A stretch of DNA of 48,186 nucleotides, from the NCBI RefSeq assembly GCF_023146395.1, contig NZ_JAGLCD010000021.1, forward strand, positions 1 to 48,186. Reading direction: 5' to 3'. Positions 7,954 to 16,488 of the stretch are shown here, piece by piece. Positions within the stretch are counted from its first letter, which is position 1, and the number at the start of each line of letters is the position of its first letter. The position numbers and the translations under genes were made by a program. This DNA comes from Aeromicrobium sp. Its GTDB lineage: Bacteria; Actinomycetota; Actinomycetes; Propionibacteriales; Nocardioidaceae. The notes under the pieces were generated by a model that was not told the DNA's origin, did not search any database, and saw only the letters and a program-made list of their open reading frames with translations.

Positions 7954-9139
7954 GCCGGCCTGGACGCCCGGAGCCTGCGCGATCGTCGGAATCGGTGCGA
8001 CTGACTTCTCCAAGGCCTCCGGTCGCTCGCCGCTGACCCTGGCCGCCCAGGCCAGCCGTGCCGCGCTGGCTGATGCCGGGATCGACCCGCGCTCGGTCGA
8101 CGGCATCGTGCGGTGCGACATGGACCTGGTCTCGGCCCCGGCCCTGGCCGACTCGCTGGGTGTTCCGGACCTGACCTACTGGGGCGAGACCGGCCCGGGT
8201 GGCTCGGGTCCGGCCGCGATGGTGGGTCAGGCGGTTGCCGCGGTGACGGCGGGTCTGGCCACGACGGTCGTGGTGTTCCGCTCGCTCAACGGTCGATCGG
8301 GCAACCGGTACGGCCTGGTCGGCGAGCGCGGCGCGATCGGCGGGGAGGGCAGCTATGACGAGTTCTTCCTGCCCTTCGGGATGCAGACGCCGGGTCAGTT
8401 CTTCGCCGTCGTGGCACGCCGGTACGCGCACGAGCACGGGCTCACGCTCGACGAGCTCACGCACGGTCTGGGCTCGATCGCGCTGGCCAGCCGGGCCCAT
8501 GCCAATGCCAATCCGGCTGCCCAGTTCTTCGATCGTCCCATGACGCGCGACGACTATCTCGCCTCACGCATGCTGGCGGACCCGCTACGCCTGTTCGACT
8601 TCTGCCTCGAGACCGATGGGGCCGCCGCGGTCGTCGTCACGACGACGGAGCGCGCTCGCGATCTGGCCGGCACCGCCGTCCCGGTGCTCTCGGTCGCGCA
8701 GGGAACGGGTCGCGGGGTGCAGCCGGGCCAGATGTTCCCGGCCCTCCTGCGCCCCTCGATCACGTCCTGGCCGTCCGCCGCGGCGGCGCCCACCGTGTTC
8801 GGTCGCGCCGGGATCTCGCCGGCCGATGTCGACGTCGCCCAGATGTACGACTGCTTCAGCATCACGGCGCTGATGCAGCTGGAGGACTACGGCTTCGTGG
8901 CGCCGGGCCAGGCGGCGCACCTCACGGAGGCCGACCTGTCGGTCGGCGGGACGCTGCCGGTCAACACCAGCGGCGGTCATCTGTCGGAGGGCTACATCCA
9001 CGGCATGAACCACGTCCTGGAGGGCGTACGTCAGATTCGCGGCACCTCGACGAACCAGGTCGAGGGCGCCGAGCTGAGCTTCGTGACGTCGGCACCCCCT
9101 CCGGGTGCCAGCGCCCTCGTGCTGGGAGCCGACCGATGA
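7946..9139 (+). CDS. Thiolase-fold protein without nucleophilic Cys (Ltp2-like)
   Basis: This 397-residue protein belongs to the SCP-x thiolase/lipid-transfer group (V-G-I-G-A-T-D-F at the start, V-N-T-S-G-G-H-L-S-E-G near the end). Where true thiolases have N-x-x-C-x-S/T-G, this protein reads E-T-G-P-G-G-S-G (about residues 81-88), so the acyl-accepting Cys is absent. Actinobacterial relatives that lack this Cys, such as the steroid side-chain enzyme Ltp2, act as retro-aldolases together with a DUF35 protein. The adjacent downstream gene is exactly such a DUF35 protein, overlapping by four bases. The start overlaps the CoA-transferase end by eight bases. An aldol-cleaving role is an inference from the missing Cys and the neighbour. 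Confidence 0.85.
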   Translation: MVEPAWTPGACAIVGIGATDFSKASGRSPLTLAAQASRAALADAGIDPRSVDGIVRCDMDLVSAPALADSLGVPDLTYWGETGPGGSGPAAMVGQAVAAVTAGLATTVVVFRSLNGRSGNRYGLVGERGAIGGEGSYDEFFLPFGMQTPGQFFAVVARRYAHEHGLTLDELTHGLGSIALASRAHANANPAAQFFDRPMTRDDYLASRMLADPLRLFDFCLETDGAAAVVVTTTERARDLAGTAVPVLSVAQGTGRGVQPGQMFPALLRPSITSWPSAAAAPTVFGRAGISPADVDVAQMYDCFSITALMQLEDYGFVAPGQAAHLTEADLSVGGTLPVNTSGGHLSEGYIHGMNHVLEGVRQIRGTSTNQVEGAELSFVTSAPPPGASALVLGADR

Positions 9140-9564
9140 CCGACCAGAACACCCCCCTCGTCCCGGTGATCGACGACGTCGACACGGGCGGCTTCTTCGC
9201 CGCTGCCGCGCGTGGTGAGCTGGCGATCCGCGTCTGCAGCGAGTGCCGTGCCGACCTGCACCTGCCGCGGGAGAACTGCCCCCGGTGCGGAGCCTTCAGC
9301 CAGGAGTGGCGCACCGTCGCCGGCGCGGGGACGCTCTACAGCTGGACGGTGGTCGAGCACCAGGTGCACCCGGCCTACCCGGTTCCGTACACCGTGGTCC
9401 TCGTCGAGCTCGACGACGCGAAGGACGTGCGCCTGCTGGGCCGCCTCGACGGGCGACCCTCCCTCGAGATCGGCCAGCCCATGCAGGCCTGGTTCGAGCA
9501 GGTCGGCGACGCGACCCTGCCGCAGTGGCGGCCCGCCGCCGAGCCGTCCGAGGAGAACGTATGA
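9136..9564 (+). CDS. DUF35 Zn-ribbon/OB-fold protein, partner of the upstream thiolase
   Basis: This 142-residue protein has a rubredoxin-like zinc ribbon (Cys34, Cys37, Cys48, Cys51, as C-S-E-C and C-P-R-C) followed by the OB-fold segment G-T-L-Y-S-W-T-V-V, which in DUF35 proteins binds the acyl-CoA. DUF35 proteins are obligate partners of many thiolase-fold enzymes (ChsH2 with Ltp2, BbsA with BbsB). It overlaps the preceding thiolase gene by four bases (ATGA), which suggests that this pair forms one complex. The length is normal for a stand-alone DUF35 protein. Confidence 0.9.
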   Translation: MTDQNTPLVPVIDDVDTGGFFAAAARGELAIRVCSECRADLHLPRENCPRCGAFSQEWRTVAGAGTLYSWTVVEHQVHPAYPVPYTVVLVELDDAKDVRLLGRLDGRPSLEIGQPMQAWFEQVGDATLPQWRPAAEPSEENV

Positions 9565-9989
9565 GCACGACCATCAGGTGGGTCGACCCGGCCCTCGTCA
9601 TCGACCCAGCGGCCGGTGGACCCGTCGAGCTGGCCGGAGCCCGCTGCCCCGTGTGCGCCACGACGGCCTTCCCCTTCCAAGGTGGGTGTCCGCGCTGTGG
9701 TGGTGAGGCGATGGAGCGCGTCGCTCTGCCGACGACAGGTTCCCTCTGGTCGTACACGGTGCAGAACTTCGAGCCCAAGCCCCCGTATCGCGGGGTGGAG
9801 CCGTTCGAGCCGTACGGCGTCGGCTACGTCGACCTCGGCGACGTGTGCGTCGAGTCGCGGCTGACGGTCAACGACCCGGCCGCCCTGTCGCTCGGCATGG
9901 CGATGCGGCTCGTGACGATCACGGCATTCGTCGACGGCGACGAGCCGGTCCTGACGTTCGCCTTCGCTCCCCAGGAGGTGGCGGCATGA
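9561..9989 (+). CDS. Second DUF35 Zn-ribbon/OB-fold protein, partner of the downstream thiolase
   Basis: This 142-residue protein has a zinc ribbon at Cys29, Cys32, Cys43 and Cys46 and the OB segment G-S-L-W-S-Y-T-V-Q. It shares the layout of the preceding gene but little identity, so it is not a recent duplicate. The start ATG at 9561 overlaps the previous stop, and its own stop overlaps the next thiolase start, both as ATGA. Gene order thiolase-DUF35-DUF35-thiolase suggests two separate complexes. The longer frame upstream of 9561 is a shadow of the first DUF35 gene. Confidence 0.9.
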   Translation: MSTTIRWVDPALVIDPAAGGPVELAGARCPVCATTAFPFQGGCPRCGGEAMERVALPTTGSLWSYTVQNFEPKPPYRGVEPFEPYGVGYVDLGDVCVESRLTVNDPAALSLGMAMRLVTITAFVDGDEPVLTFAFAPQEVAA

Positions 9990-11134
9990 GCACGGACGTC
10001 GCGATCGTCGGCATCGGCATCCACCCGTTCGGTCGTACCGAGGGGGTGAGTGGACGGGCTCAAGGGGCTCACGCCGCCCGCCAAGCACTCGGTGACGCCG
10101 GGGTGCAGTGGTCCGACATCCAGTTCACGTACGGCGGCAGCCACTCGGCCGGGGACGCGGACTCGTTGGTCTCCGACCTCGGCCTGACGGGCGCCCCGTT
10201 CATCAACGTGCACAACGGGTGCGGCACCGGCGGGTCAGCCCTCATCTCGGCCCGCAGCGCCCTGCTCTCCGGGCAGTACGACCTCGGCATGGTCGTCGGC
10301 TTCGACAAGCACCCGCGAGGCGCGTTCGCGACCAAGCCGTCGAGCCTCGGCATCGGCGACTGGTACGGCGAGACCGGGATGATGGTCACGACGCAGTTCT
10401 TCGCCCAGAAGATCGGGCGCTACATGGAGCAGTACGGGATCGGCGAGGAGACCTTGGCCGCCGTCGCGGAGAAGTCGTTCTCGTTGGGCGCGGCCAATCC
10501 GAACGCCTGGCGGCGGTCGCCCAAGACGCGGCAGGAGATCCTGGACGCGCCGATGGTCAATCATCCGCTGACGCAGTACATGTTCTGTTCGCCCGGTGAG
10601 GGCGGCGTCGCGCTCGTGCTCGCCCGCGGCGAGGTCGCCCACCGCTACACGGCGAACCCCATCTACCTGCGCTCGGCTGAGTTCCGGTCGCGCCGCTTCG
10701 GCTCGTTCGAGGTCTTCAGCCCGTGGACGACCCCCGAGATCCTGTCCGGACCGACCGGTGACGCCTCGGCGGCCGCGTTCACCTCCGCCGGCATCGGACC
10801 GGAGGACATCGACGTCGCCCAGATCCAGGACACCGAGTCCGGCGCCGAGATCATGCACATGGCCGAGACCGGTCTGTGTGCGCACGGCGAGCAGGAGAAG
10901 CTCATCCTGACCGGTGAGACCCGACCCGACGGCTCGCTGCCGGTCAACACCGACGGTGGCGTGATCGCCAACGGCGAGCCGATCGGGGCGACCGGTCTTC
11001 GACAGGTCTTCGAGTCGGTCCTGCAGCTCCGGGGCGACGCGGGCGACCGCCAGGTGCCCGGCAACCCCAAGACCGGCTTCACGCACGTGTACGGCGCACC
11101 CGGCATCAGCGCCTGCACCGTGCTGAGCCGCTGA
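9986..11134 (+). CDS. Thiolase (SCP-x/acetyl-CoA acetyltransferase-like) with Cys79
   Basis: This 382-residue protein starts M-S-T-D-V-A-I-V-G-I-G and keeps the nucleophile motif H-N-G-C-G-T-G-G-S-A with Cys79, the position of the acyl-carrying Cys in SCP-2 thiolase. The C-terminal loop reads G-G-V-I-A-N-G-E-P-I-G-A-T-G, where SCP-2 thiolase has G-H-P, so the usual His is Glu. It probably cleaves a 3-oxoacyl-CoA, or works in the condensing direction, with the DUF35 protein that precedes it. Compared with the first thiolase of this operon the active site is clearly different, so the two likely catalyse different C-C cleavages. The start at 9986 is set by the ATGA overlap. Confidence 0.88.
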   Translation: MSTDVAIVGIGIHPFGRTEGVSGRAQGAHAARQALGDAGVQWSDIQFTYGGSHSAGDADSLVSDLGLTGAPFINVHNGCGTGGSALISARSALLSGQYDLGMVVGFDKHPRGAFATKPSSLGIGDWYGETGMMVTTQFFAQKIGRYMEQYGIGEETLAAVAEKSFSLGAANPNAWRRSPKTRQEILDAPMVNHPLTQYMFCSPGEGGVALVLARGEVAHRYTANPIYLRSAEFRSRRFGSFEVFSPWTTPEILSGPTGDASAAAFTSAGIGPEDIDVAQIQDTESGAEIMHMAETGLCAHGEQEKLILTGETRPDGSLPVNTDGGVIANGEPIGATGLRQVFESVLQLRGDAGDRQVPGNPKTGFTHVYGAPGISACTVLSR

Positions 11135-11166
11135 CACTTCATCGACCACTACAGCCAGGAGACGAC

Positions 11167-12474
11167 ATGACGTGGGGATTCGAGACCGACGCGGAGTACC
11201 AGAAGGACCTGGACTGGGCCGAGGAGCTCGTCCGGACCGAGATCGAGCCGGTCGACCAGCTCGTGGAGCACGCCTGGGACGTGGGCGACCCGGTGCGCAA
11301 CGCCCTGATCCGCCCCCTGCAGGAGAAGGTGCGCGAGCGCAACCTGTGGGCCTGCCACCTCGGCCCGGAGCTCGGCGGCCAGGGCTACGGCCAGCTCAAG
11401 CTCGCGCTGCTCAACGAGGTGCTGGGTCACACCCACGCCGGCCCCGTCGTCTTCGGCAACCACGCGCCGGACTCGGGCAATGGTGAGATCCTCGCGCACT
11501 ACGGCACCCCGGAGCTCAAGGAGCGCTACCTCAAGCCGCTCATCGACAACGAGATCGCCTCCTGCTACTCGATGACCGAGCCCCAGGGAGGATCGGACCC
11601 GACGGCCTTCGTGACCCGGGCGTTCGACGACGGCGACAGCTGGGTCCTGTCGGGCCAGAAGTGGTTCTCGTCGCACGCGCGCTTCGCGAGCTTCTTCATC
11701 GTCATGGCCGTGACCGACCCCGAGGCCGACCGGCACCGCCGCGCCTCGATGTTCGTGGTGCCGGCCGACACCCCCGGAATCGAGATCATCCGCAACGTCG
11801 GCGTCTACGGGCACGACGAGGTCGAGGGCACCCACGCCTACGTGCAGTACAACGACGTGCGCATCCCGAAGGACCACATCCTCGGCAACCGCGGCGAGGG
11901 TTTCGCCGTCGCGCAGACGAGGCTCGGCGGCGGACGCATCCATCACGCGATGCGCACGGTCGGCCTGGTGCGCGAGTCGATCGACATGATGCTCGAGCGC
12001 TCCGTGTCGCGAAAGAGCGGCGACGGCACGCTCGCCGATCGTCAGCTCGTCAAGACGATGATCGCCGACTCGTGGATCCAGTACCAGCAGTTCCGTCTGC
12101 TCGTGCTGCAGACCGCCTGGAAGATCGACCAGTACCAGGACTACCGCAAGGTCATCACCGACATCTCGGCCGTCAAGGCCGCGATGCCCAAGGTGCTCAG
12201 CGACGTCGTCGGCCGGGCCATCCAGCTGCACGGCTCGCTCGGCATCTCGACCGAGCTGCCCCTGGGCCAGTGGTCGGCCGAGGCCCACCACATGGCGCTG
12301 GCCGACGGTGCGACCGAGCTGCACCAGCTGCAGGTCGCCAAGCAGCTGCTGCGGGGCGCCACGCCGGCCCCGGGCCTGTTCCCGACCCGCCACAAGATCG
12401 CCCTGCGTGAGGCCGCCGAGCTCAAGCTCGGTGACCGTCTCGTCTCGGTCGACGACCTGGTCGGTGCTGAATGA
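11167..12474 (+). CDS. Acyl-CoA dehydrogenase, ACAD10/11 and LvaC-like
   Basis: This 435-residue flavoprotein has the ACAD FAD/substrate motifs S-M-T-E-P-Q-G-G-S-D-P and W-F-S-S-H-A, and L-H-G-S-L-G-I-S-T in the C-terminal helical domain. The length and the linker S-M-F-V-V-P-A-D-T-P-G match the class found beside or fused to APH-type kinases (ACAD10/11 in animals, LvaC in Pseudomonas). There the enzyme removes phosphate from a 4-phosphoacyl-CoA instead of doing simple desaturation. A good AGGAG lies ahead of the ATG at 11167. The kinase gene follows with an ATGA overlap. The 32-base gap after the thiolase is the first non-overlapping junction in the operon. The phospho-elimination role is inferred from context. 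Confidence 0.88.
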   Translation: MTWGFETDAEYQKDLDWAEELVRTEIEPVDQLVEHAWDVGDPVRNALIRPLQEKVRERNLWACHLGPELGGQGYGQLKLALLNEVLGHTHAGPVVFGNHAPDSGNGEILAHYGTPELKERYLKPLIDNEIASCYSMTEPQGGSDPTAFVTRAFDDGDSWVLSGQKWFSSHARFASFFIVMAVTDPEADRHRRASMFVVPADTPGIEIIRNVGVYGHDEVEGTHAYVQYNDVRIPKDHILGNRGEGFAVAQTRLGGGRIHHAMRTVGLVRESIDMMLERSVSRKSGDGTLADRQLVKTMIADSWIQYQQFRLLVLQTAWKIDQYQDYRKVITDISAVKAAMPKVLSDVVGRAIQLHGSLGISTELPLGQWSAEAHHMALADGATELHQLQVAKQLLRGATPAPGLFPTRHKIALREAAELKLGDRLVSVDDLVGAE

Positions 12475-13571
12475 GCGAGACCGCGACGAGCGCCGAGGCC
12501 ACGACCGAGACCGCTCCGGTCCGGGCGGGCGAGGAGCTCGACTGGCCACGTCTGGAGGCCTACCTGCGCGAGCACGTCGACGGCCTCGAGGGTGAGTTCT
12601 CGGTGCTGCAGTTCCCGCGGGGCTCGGCGAACCTGACCTACCAGGTCACGATCGGCGACACCCGACTCGTGGTGCGCCGTCCCCCCTTCGGTCAGGTCGC
12701 GCCGGGTGCACACGACATGGTGCGCGAGTACCGCGTGCTGTCGAAGCTCCATGCGCAGTTCGACCGCGCCCCGAAGGCGCTCGCCCTCTGCGAGGACGTC
12801 GACGTCATCGGCGCACCGTTCCTCGTCTCGGAGTACCGCTCCGGCGTCGTGATCTGGAACGAGATCCCGGAGACGATGGCGCACCACGCGGACGCGGGCC
12901 GGGCCGTCGGCTTCGCCGTCGCGGAGGCGTTGGCCGACCTGCACGACGTCGATCCCGAGGCCGTCGGTCTCGGCGACCTCGGGCGCCCGGAGGGCTACCT
13001 CGAGCGCCAGGTCGGCGGCTGGCTGAAGCGCTGGGCCGCCGTGGCCGAGGACGGCAAGGAGGTCGTCACCGAGGTGGGCGAGCGCCTGCGTGAGCTGCTC
13101 CCGGACCGCGCCTCGGGCGCGATCATCCACAACGACTTCAAGATCGACAACTGCCAGTTCGCCGTCGACCAGCCCGACCGGGTGACCTCGGTCTTCGACT
13201 GGGACATGGCCACCCTCGGCGACCCGCTGGCCGATCTCGGCACCCTCTTGAACTACTGGCCCGAGGAGGGCGCGCAGGGTGCGATCGCGCTCCCGGGGAT
13301 CGAGACGCTCGGGCTGCCGACCAAGGCCGAGCTCGTCGAGCGCTACGCCGCGCGGCGCGGCCTGGACCTGACGCGCGAGGACCTGCTCTGGTACGAGGCG
13401 CTGGGGTGCTGGAAGACCGCGATCATCATGCAACAGCTGTACATGCGCTGGGTCCGTGGCGAGTCCACCGATCCCCGCATGGGGGAGCGCGGCGGTCCCG
13501 TCGCCTCCCTGGCACGACGAGCACTGGACCTGCTGGACGGCGTCCAGCCCCACGGAAGGAATGCGTCATGA
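12471..13571 (+). CDS. APH-family phosphotransferase, LvaA/ACAD10-kinase-like
   Basis: This 366-residue protein-kinase-fold enzyme has the Brenner motif H-N-D-F-K-I-D-N (His220, catalytic Asp222, Asn227) and the metal-binding F-D-W-D-M-A-T-L-G-D-P (Asp243). The phosphate-loop region G-S-A-N-L-T-Y lies near residue 51. Despite the family name, members next to ACADs are not antibiotic kinases; LvaA phosphorylates the 4-hydroxyl of 4-hydroxyacyl-CoA. The gene overlaps the ACAD upstream and the 97-residue gene downstream, both by four bases, so the three are translationally coupled. The substrate is inferred from context only. Confidence 0.88.
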   Translation: MSETATSAEATTETAPVRAGEELDWPRLEAYLREHVDGLEGEFSVLQFPRGSANLTYQVTIGDTRLVVRRPPFGQVAPGAHDMVREYRVLSKLHAQFDRAPKALALCEDVDVIGAPFLVSEYRSGVVIWNEIPETMAHHADAGRAVGFAVAEALADLHDVDPEAVGLGDLGRPEGYLERQVGGWLKRWAAVAEDGKEVVTEVGERLRELLPDRASGAIIHNDFKIDNCQFAVDQPDRVTSVFDWDMATLGDPLADLGTLLNYWPEEGAQGAIALPGIETLGLPTKAELVERYAARRGLDLTREDLLWYEALGCWKTAIIMQQLYMRWVRGESTDPRMGERGGPVASLARRALDLLDGVQPHGRNAS

Positions 13572-13861
13572 AGGTCGGTCAGCGACTCCGGAGCGCCGTG
13601 TGCGCGACCAACGTGGTCGTGGTGCGCGCAGCCGACGTCACGCTCTCGTGCGGCGGCACCCCCGTCGTCGAGAAGCTTGACGGCGAGCCCAGCGGTGACC
13701 TCGCCGCGGGCCACGACGGCGGGACCCAGCTCGGCAAGCGCTACACCCACGCGGCCTCCGGCCTCGAGGTCATGTGCGTCGCTGGCGGCGCCGGCGCGCT
13801 CTCGGTCGACGGCGAGGTCCTCGAGCTCAAGGCGGCCAAGTCGCTGCCGGCATCGGACTGA
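13568..13861 (+). CDS. Small conserved-looking protein, possible LvaB-type kinase partner
   Basis: This 97-residue protein starts at an ATG that overlaps the kinase stop. It begins M-K-V-G-Q-R-L-R-S-A-V-C and has a second Cys in L-S-C-G-G-T-P-V-V, with alternating beta-rich segments. It has no signal peptide or membrane span. I do not recognise a named domain. Its place directly after an APH-type kinase and its length match LvaB, the small protein of about 12 kDa that Pseudomonas LvaA needs for 4-hydroxyacyl-CoA phosphorylation. No sequence match to LvaB could be checked here, so the assignment is positional. The two Cys residues may bind metal. Confidence 0.75.
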   Translation: MKVGQRLRSAVCATNVVVVRAADVTLSCGGTPVVEKLDGEPSGDLAAGHDGGTQLGKRYTHAASGLEVMCVAGGAGALSVDGEVLELKAAKSLPASD

Positions 13862-13867
13862 CGTGCC

Positions 13868-15373
13868 GTGAGCATCCTGATGCTGCTGACGATGGCGGTC
13901 GAGCTCGATCCCGACCGCGTCGCCGTGACCTCGGGCGACGAGCACCTCACCTACGGTGACCTGCTCGAGCGCTCGCTCGCGGTGGGCGAGCTGCTGCGCA
14001 ACGACGGAGCCGAGCACGTCGGTCTGCTCGACCTGAACACCTCGGCCTTCCCGGTGGCCCTCTTCGGCGCCGCGGCCGCCGGTCTTCCGCTCGCGCCGCT
14101 CAACTACCGCCTGGCCGACGACAAGCTGACCGAGGCCATCGGTCGTCTGAGCCCGATCGCGCTGTTCCGCGGCGAGGGCGTCGCGAGCGTCGTCGACGTC
14201 GGCGACCGCGACGTGGTCCGCGCGACGGGCGACCTGCTGACCGCCACGCGCGCCGCCAGTGCGGACGCCGAGCCCGAGCTGGTCGACAGCGAGTCCCCGG
14301 CCGTGCTGCTCTTCACCAGCGGCACCACGGGCACGCCGAAGATCGCGGTGCTGCGGCACCGCCACCTGTTCTCCTACGTCATGTCGACCGTCGAGTTCGG
14401 TCATGCGGGATCCGAGGAGGCCATCATGGTCTCGGTCCCGAACTACCACATCGCCGGTATCAGCTCGGTCCTCGGATCGATCTTCGGAGGGCGCCGGATC
14501 GTGCAGCTGCCGAGCTTCACGCCCGAGTCCTGGGTGGCCACGGCGGCGCGCGAGCGCGTGACCCATGCGATGGTCGTGCCCACGATGCTGGGTCGGATCC
14601 TCGATGTGCTCGAGGCGACCGGCGAGACCCTCCCGGCCCTGCGCCACTTGTCCTACGGCGGCGGTCGCATGCCGATCGAGGTCGTGGAGCGCGCGGTGCG
14701 GATGCTGCCGCACGTCGACTTCGTCAACGCCTACGGGCTGACCGAGACGAGCTCGACCGTGACGATCCTCGGGCCGGACGACCACCGCGACGCGATGGCC
14801 AGCGAGGATCCCGCCGTGCGGCGGCGCCTCGGGTCGGTCGGGCGTCCCGTGCCCAGCATCGAGCTGGAGATCCGGGGGGTCGACGGCACCGTCGTCGCGT
14901 CGGGCGAGATCGGTGAGGTCTACGTCCGCGGCGAGCAGGTCTCCGGCGAGTACACGTCGCACTCCGTCGTCGACGCCGACGGCTGGTACGCGACCCGCGA
15001 CCAGGGCCATCAGGACCACGACGGCTTCCTCTACCTGCGCGGTCGCGCCGACGACGTCATCGTGCGCGGCGGCGAGAACATCTCCCCCGAGGAGGTCGAG
15101 GACGTGCTGACGGCCCACCCGCGGGTCCGGGCCGCGGCGGTCGTCGGGGTCCCCGACGTCGACTGGGGTGAGCGCGTCGAGGCCGTGGTCGTGATCGACG
15201 GCGAGCTCGACGACCTCGAGTCCGAGCTCGTCGCGCGGGTGCGCGCCGAGCTGCGCTCGACCCGCGTGCCGGTGGCCTTCCACGTCCGTGACGAGCTGCC
15301 GTTCAACGAGACGGGCAAGCTGCTGCGCCGTGCCGTGCGCGCCGAGCTGTCCGAGAAGGCTGGTGTCGCATGA
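13868..15373 (+). CDS. Acyl-CoA synthetase (AMP-binding), LvaE-like position
   Basis: This 501-residue adenylate-forming enzyme has the P-loop T-S-G-T-T-G-T-P-K (residues 150-158), A5 motif Y-G-L-T-E-T, A7 region G-W-Y-A-T-R-D-Q, A8 hinge G-R-A-D-D-V-I-V-R-G-G-E-N and the A10 lysine in N-E-T-G-K. It activates a carboxylic acid to its CoA thioester using ATP. The GTG at 13868, six bases after the previous stop, is the only start that keeps the full N-terminal helix; an ATG at 13880 would lose four residues. The downstream ACAD overlaps as ATGA. With two CoA-transferases at the operon front, this ligase probably loads a different acid or an entry substrate. Confidence 0.9.
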   Translation: MSILMLLTMAVELDPDRVAVTSGDEHLTYGDLLERSLAVGELLRNDGAEHVGLLDLNTSAFPVALFGAAAAGLPLAPLNYRLADDKLTEAIGRLSPIALFRGEGVASVVDVGDRDVVRATGDLLTATRAASADAEPELVDSESPAVLLFTSGTTGTPKIAVLRHRHLFSYVMSTVEFGHAGSEEAIMVSVPNYHIAGISSVLGSIFGGRRIVQLPSFTPESWVATAARERVTHAMVVPTMLGRILDVLEATGETLPALRHLSYGGGRMPIEVVERAVRMLPHVDFVNAYGLTETSSTVTILGPDDHRDAMASEDPAVRRRLGSVGRPVPSIELEIRGVDGTVVASGEIGEVYVRGEQVSGEYTSHSVVDADGWYATRDQGHQDHDGFLYLRGRADDVIVRGGENISPEEVEDVLTAHPRVRAAAVVGVPDVDWGERVEAVVVIDGELDDLESELVARVRAELRSTRVPVAFHVRDELPFNETGKLLRRAVRAELSEKAGVA

Positions 15374-16449
15374 TCAGTGTCGAGAGCCCGGAGATCGGCG
15401 ACGTCCGATCGGTCGCGTCCGACTTCTTCGACCGCCACCGCGTGGTGCTGGACGACGACGACGCCCCGCGGTACGACCGCGCGGCGTGGGTGAGGGCGTG
15501 CCAGGACCTCGGCGTCAGCGCCATCCTCGAGCCCGAGGACGACGGCGGCCTCGACGGCGGCGCCGCGATGCTCGCGGCGGTGCTGGTGGAGGCTGGCCGC
15601 ACGCTCAGCCCCCTGCCGCTGCTGAGCTCGGCCGTCCGTGCCCAGACCGCCCTTCGCCTGATCGCCACGAACGACGCGCGCGACGAGCTCCTGCCCCAGC
15701 TGCTCACGGGCTCGGTCGTGGCGACGCTGGCTCCGTGGAGCCGGGCGATCGAGGCCAGCCCCGCTCCTGGTCCCGCCACCGTCGAGGCGGACTGGACGGT
15801 CTCAGGATCGGCGAACCGGGTCCTCGACGGCGTCGGCGCCGACCTGCTGCTGGTGCTGGCCCCGGTCGACGACGCGATCGGCCTGTTCGCGATCGAGGGC
15901 GACGTCGTGCGCGAGGCCCAGGCGACGATCGACGTCACGCGTCAGTTCGCGAAGGTCACGCTCGACGCAGCGCCCGCGCGCCTGCTCGGCACGGCCGACC
16001 AGGCCGTGCTGCCCACGCTCGACCACTGGACGACCCTGGCGTTGACGGCCGACCAGGTGGGCGGCGCCGCGGCGTGCCTGGCCATGACGGTCGAGTACCT
16101 CAACACGCGCGTGCAGTTCGGGCGCGTGATCGGCTCGTTCCAGTCGCTCAAGCACCAGTGCGCCGACCTGGCACTGCGCGTCGACGAGGCGCGCTCGGCC
16201 CTGGCTCACCTGGTGTGGGCGCTCGACGAGGCACCTGACCACGTCGCGGAGGCGTCCGCCATGGCGACCGTCGCCGCGTCGACGGCGTACACGACCTGTG
16301 CCGAGGAGACCGTCCATCTGCACGGCGGCATCGGCTTCACCTGGGAGCACGACGCCCACCGTCACGTGCGACGTGCTCTCACCGACCGATCGGCCTTCGG
16401 TTCCGTGCGTGCCGCGCGTGAGGCCGTCCTCACGGCCCGCGGAATCTGA
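15370..16449 (+). CDS. Acyl-CoA dehydrogenase, short FadE-like subunit
   Basis: This 359-residue protein is shorter than the first ACAD. The N-terminal helical domain is divergent, and the middle FAD region lacks a clear S-x-T-E motif. The C-terminal domain has R-V-Q-F-G-R-V-I-G-S-F-Q and L-H-G-G-I-G-F-T-W-E-H-D, which is typical of actinobacterial FadE proteins. Some relatives, such as the cholesterol side-chain FadE enzymes, work as alpha2beta2 heteromers, but no close second subunit is adjacent here. It may instead work alone in alpha,beta-desaturation of an intermediate. It overlaps the ligase gene by four bases. Confidence 0.85.
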   Translation: MISVESPEIGDVRSVASDFFDRHRVVLDDDDAPRYDRAAWVRACQDLGVSAILEPEDDGGLDGGAAMLAAVLVEAGRTLSPLPLLSSAVRAQTALRLIATNDARDELLPQLLTGSVVATLAPWSRAIEASPAPGPATVEADWTVSGSANRVLDGVGADLLLVLAPVDDAIGLFAIEGDVVREAQATIDVTRQFAKVTLDAAPARLLGTADQAVLPTLDHWTTLALTADQVGGAAACLAMTVEYLNTRVQFGRVIGSFQSLKHQCADLALRVDEARSALAHLVWALDEAPDHVAEASAMATVAASTAYTTCAEETVHLHGGIGFTWEHDAHRHVRRALTDRSAFGSVRAAREAVLTARGI

Positions 16450-16488
16450 TCGCCCCACCATCCGACGTTTCCCTCGAGAGGAATCCCC

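Noticed and set aside
12471..13571. Aminoglycoside resistance gene
   Set aside because: The family name is misleading; the position beside an ACAD and acyl-CoA ligase indicates a metabolic kinase. The same applies to 21323-22342.
13343..15283. 646-codon minus-strand frame across the CoA ligase gene
   Set aside because: Antisense shadow; the plus-strand ligase has intact AMP-binding motifs and couples to its neighbours.
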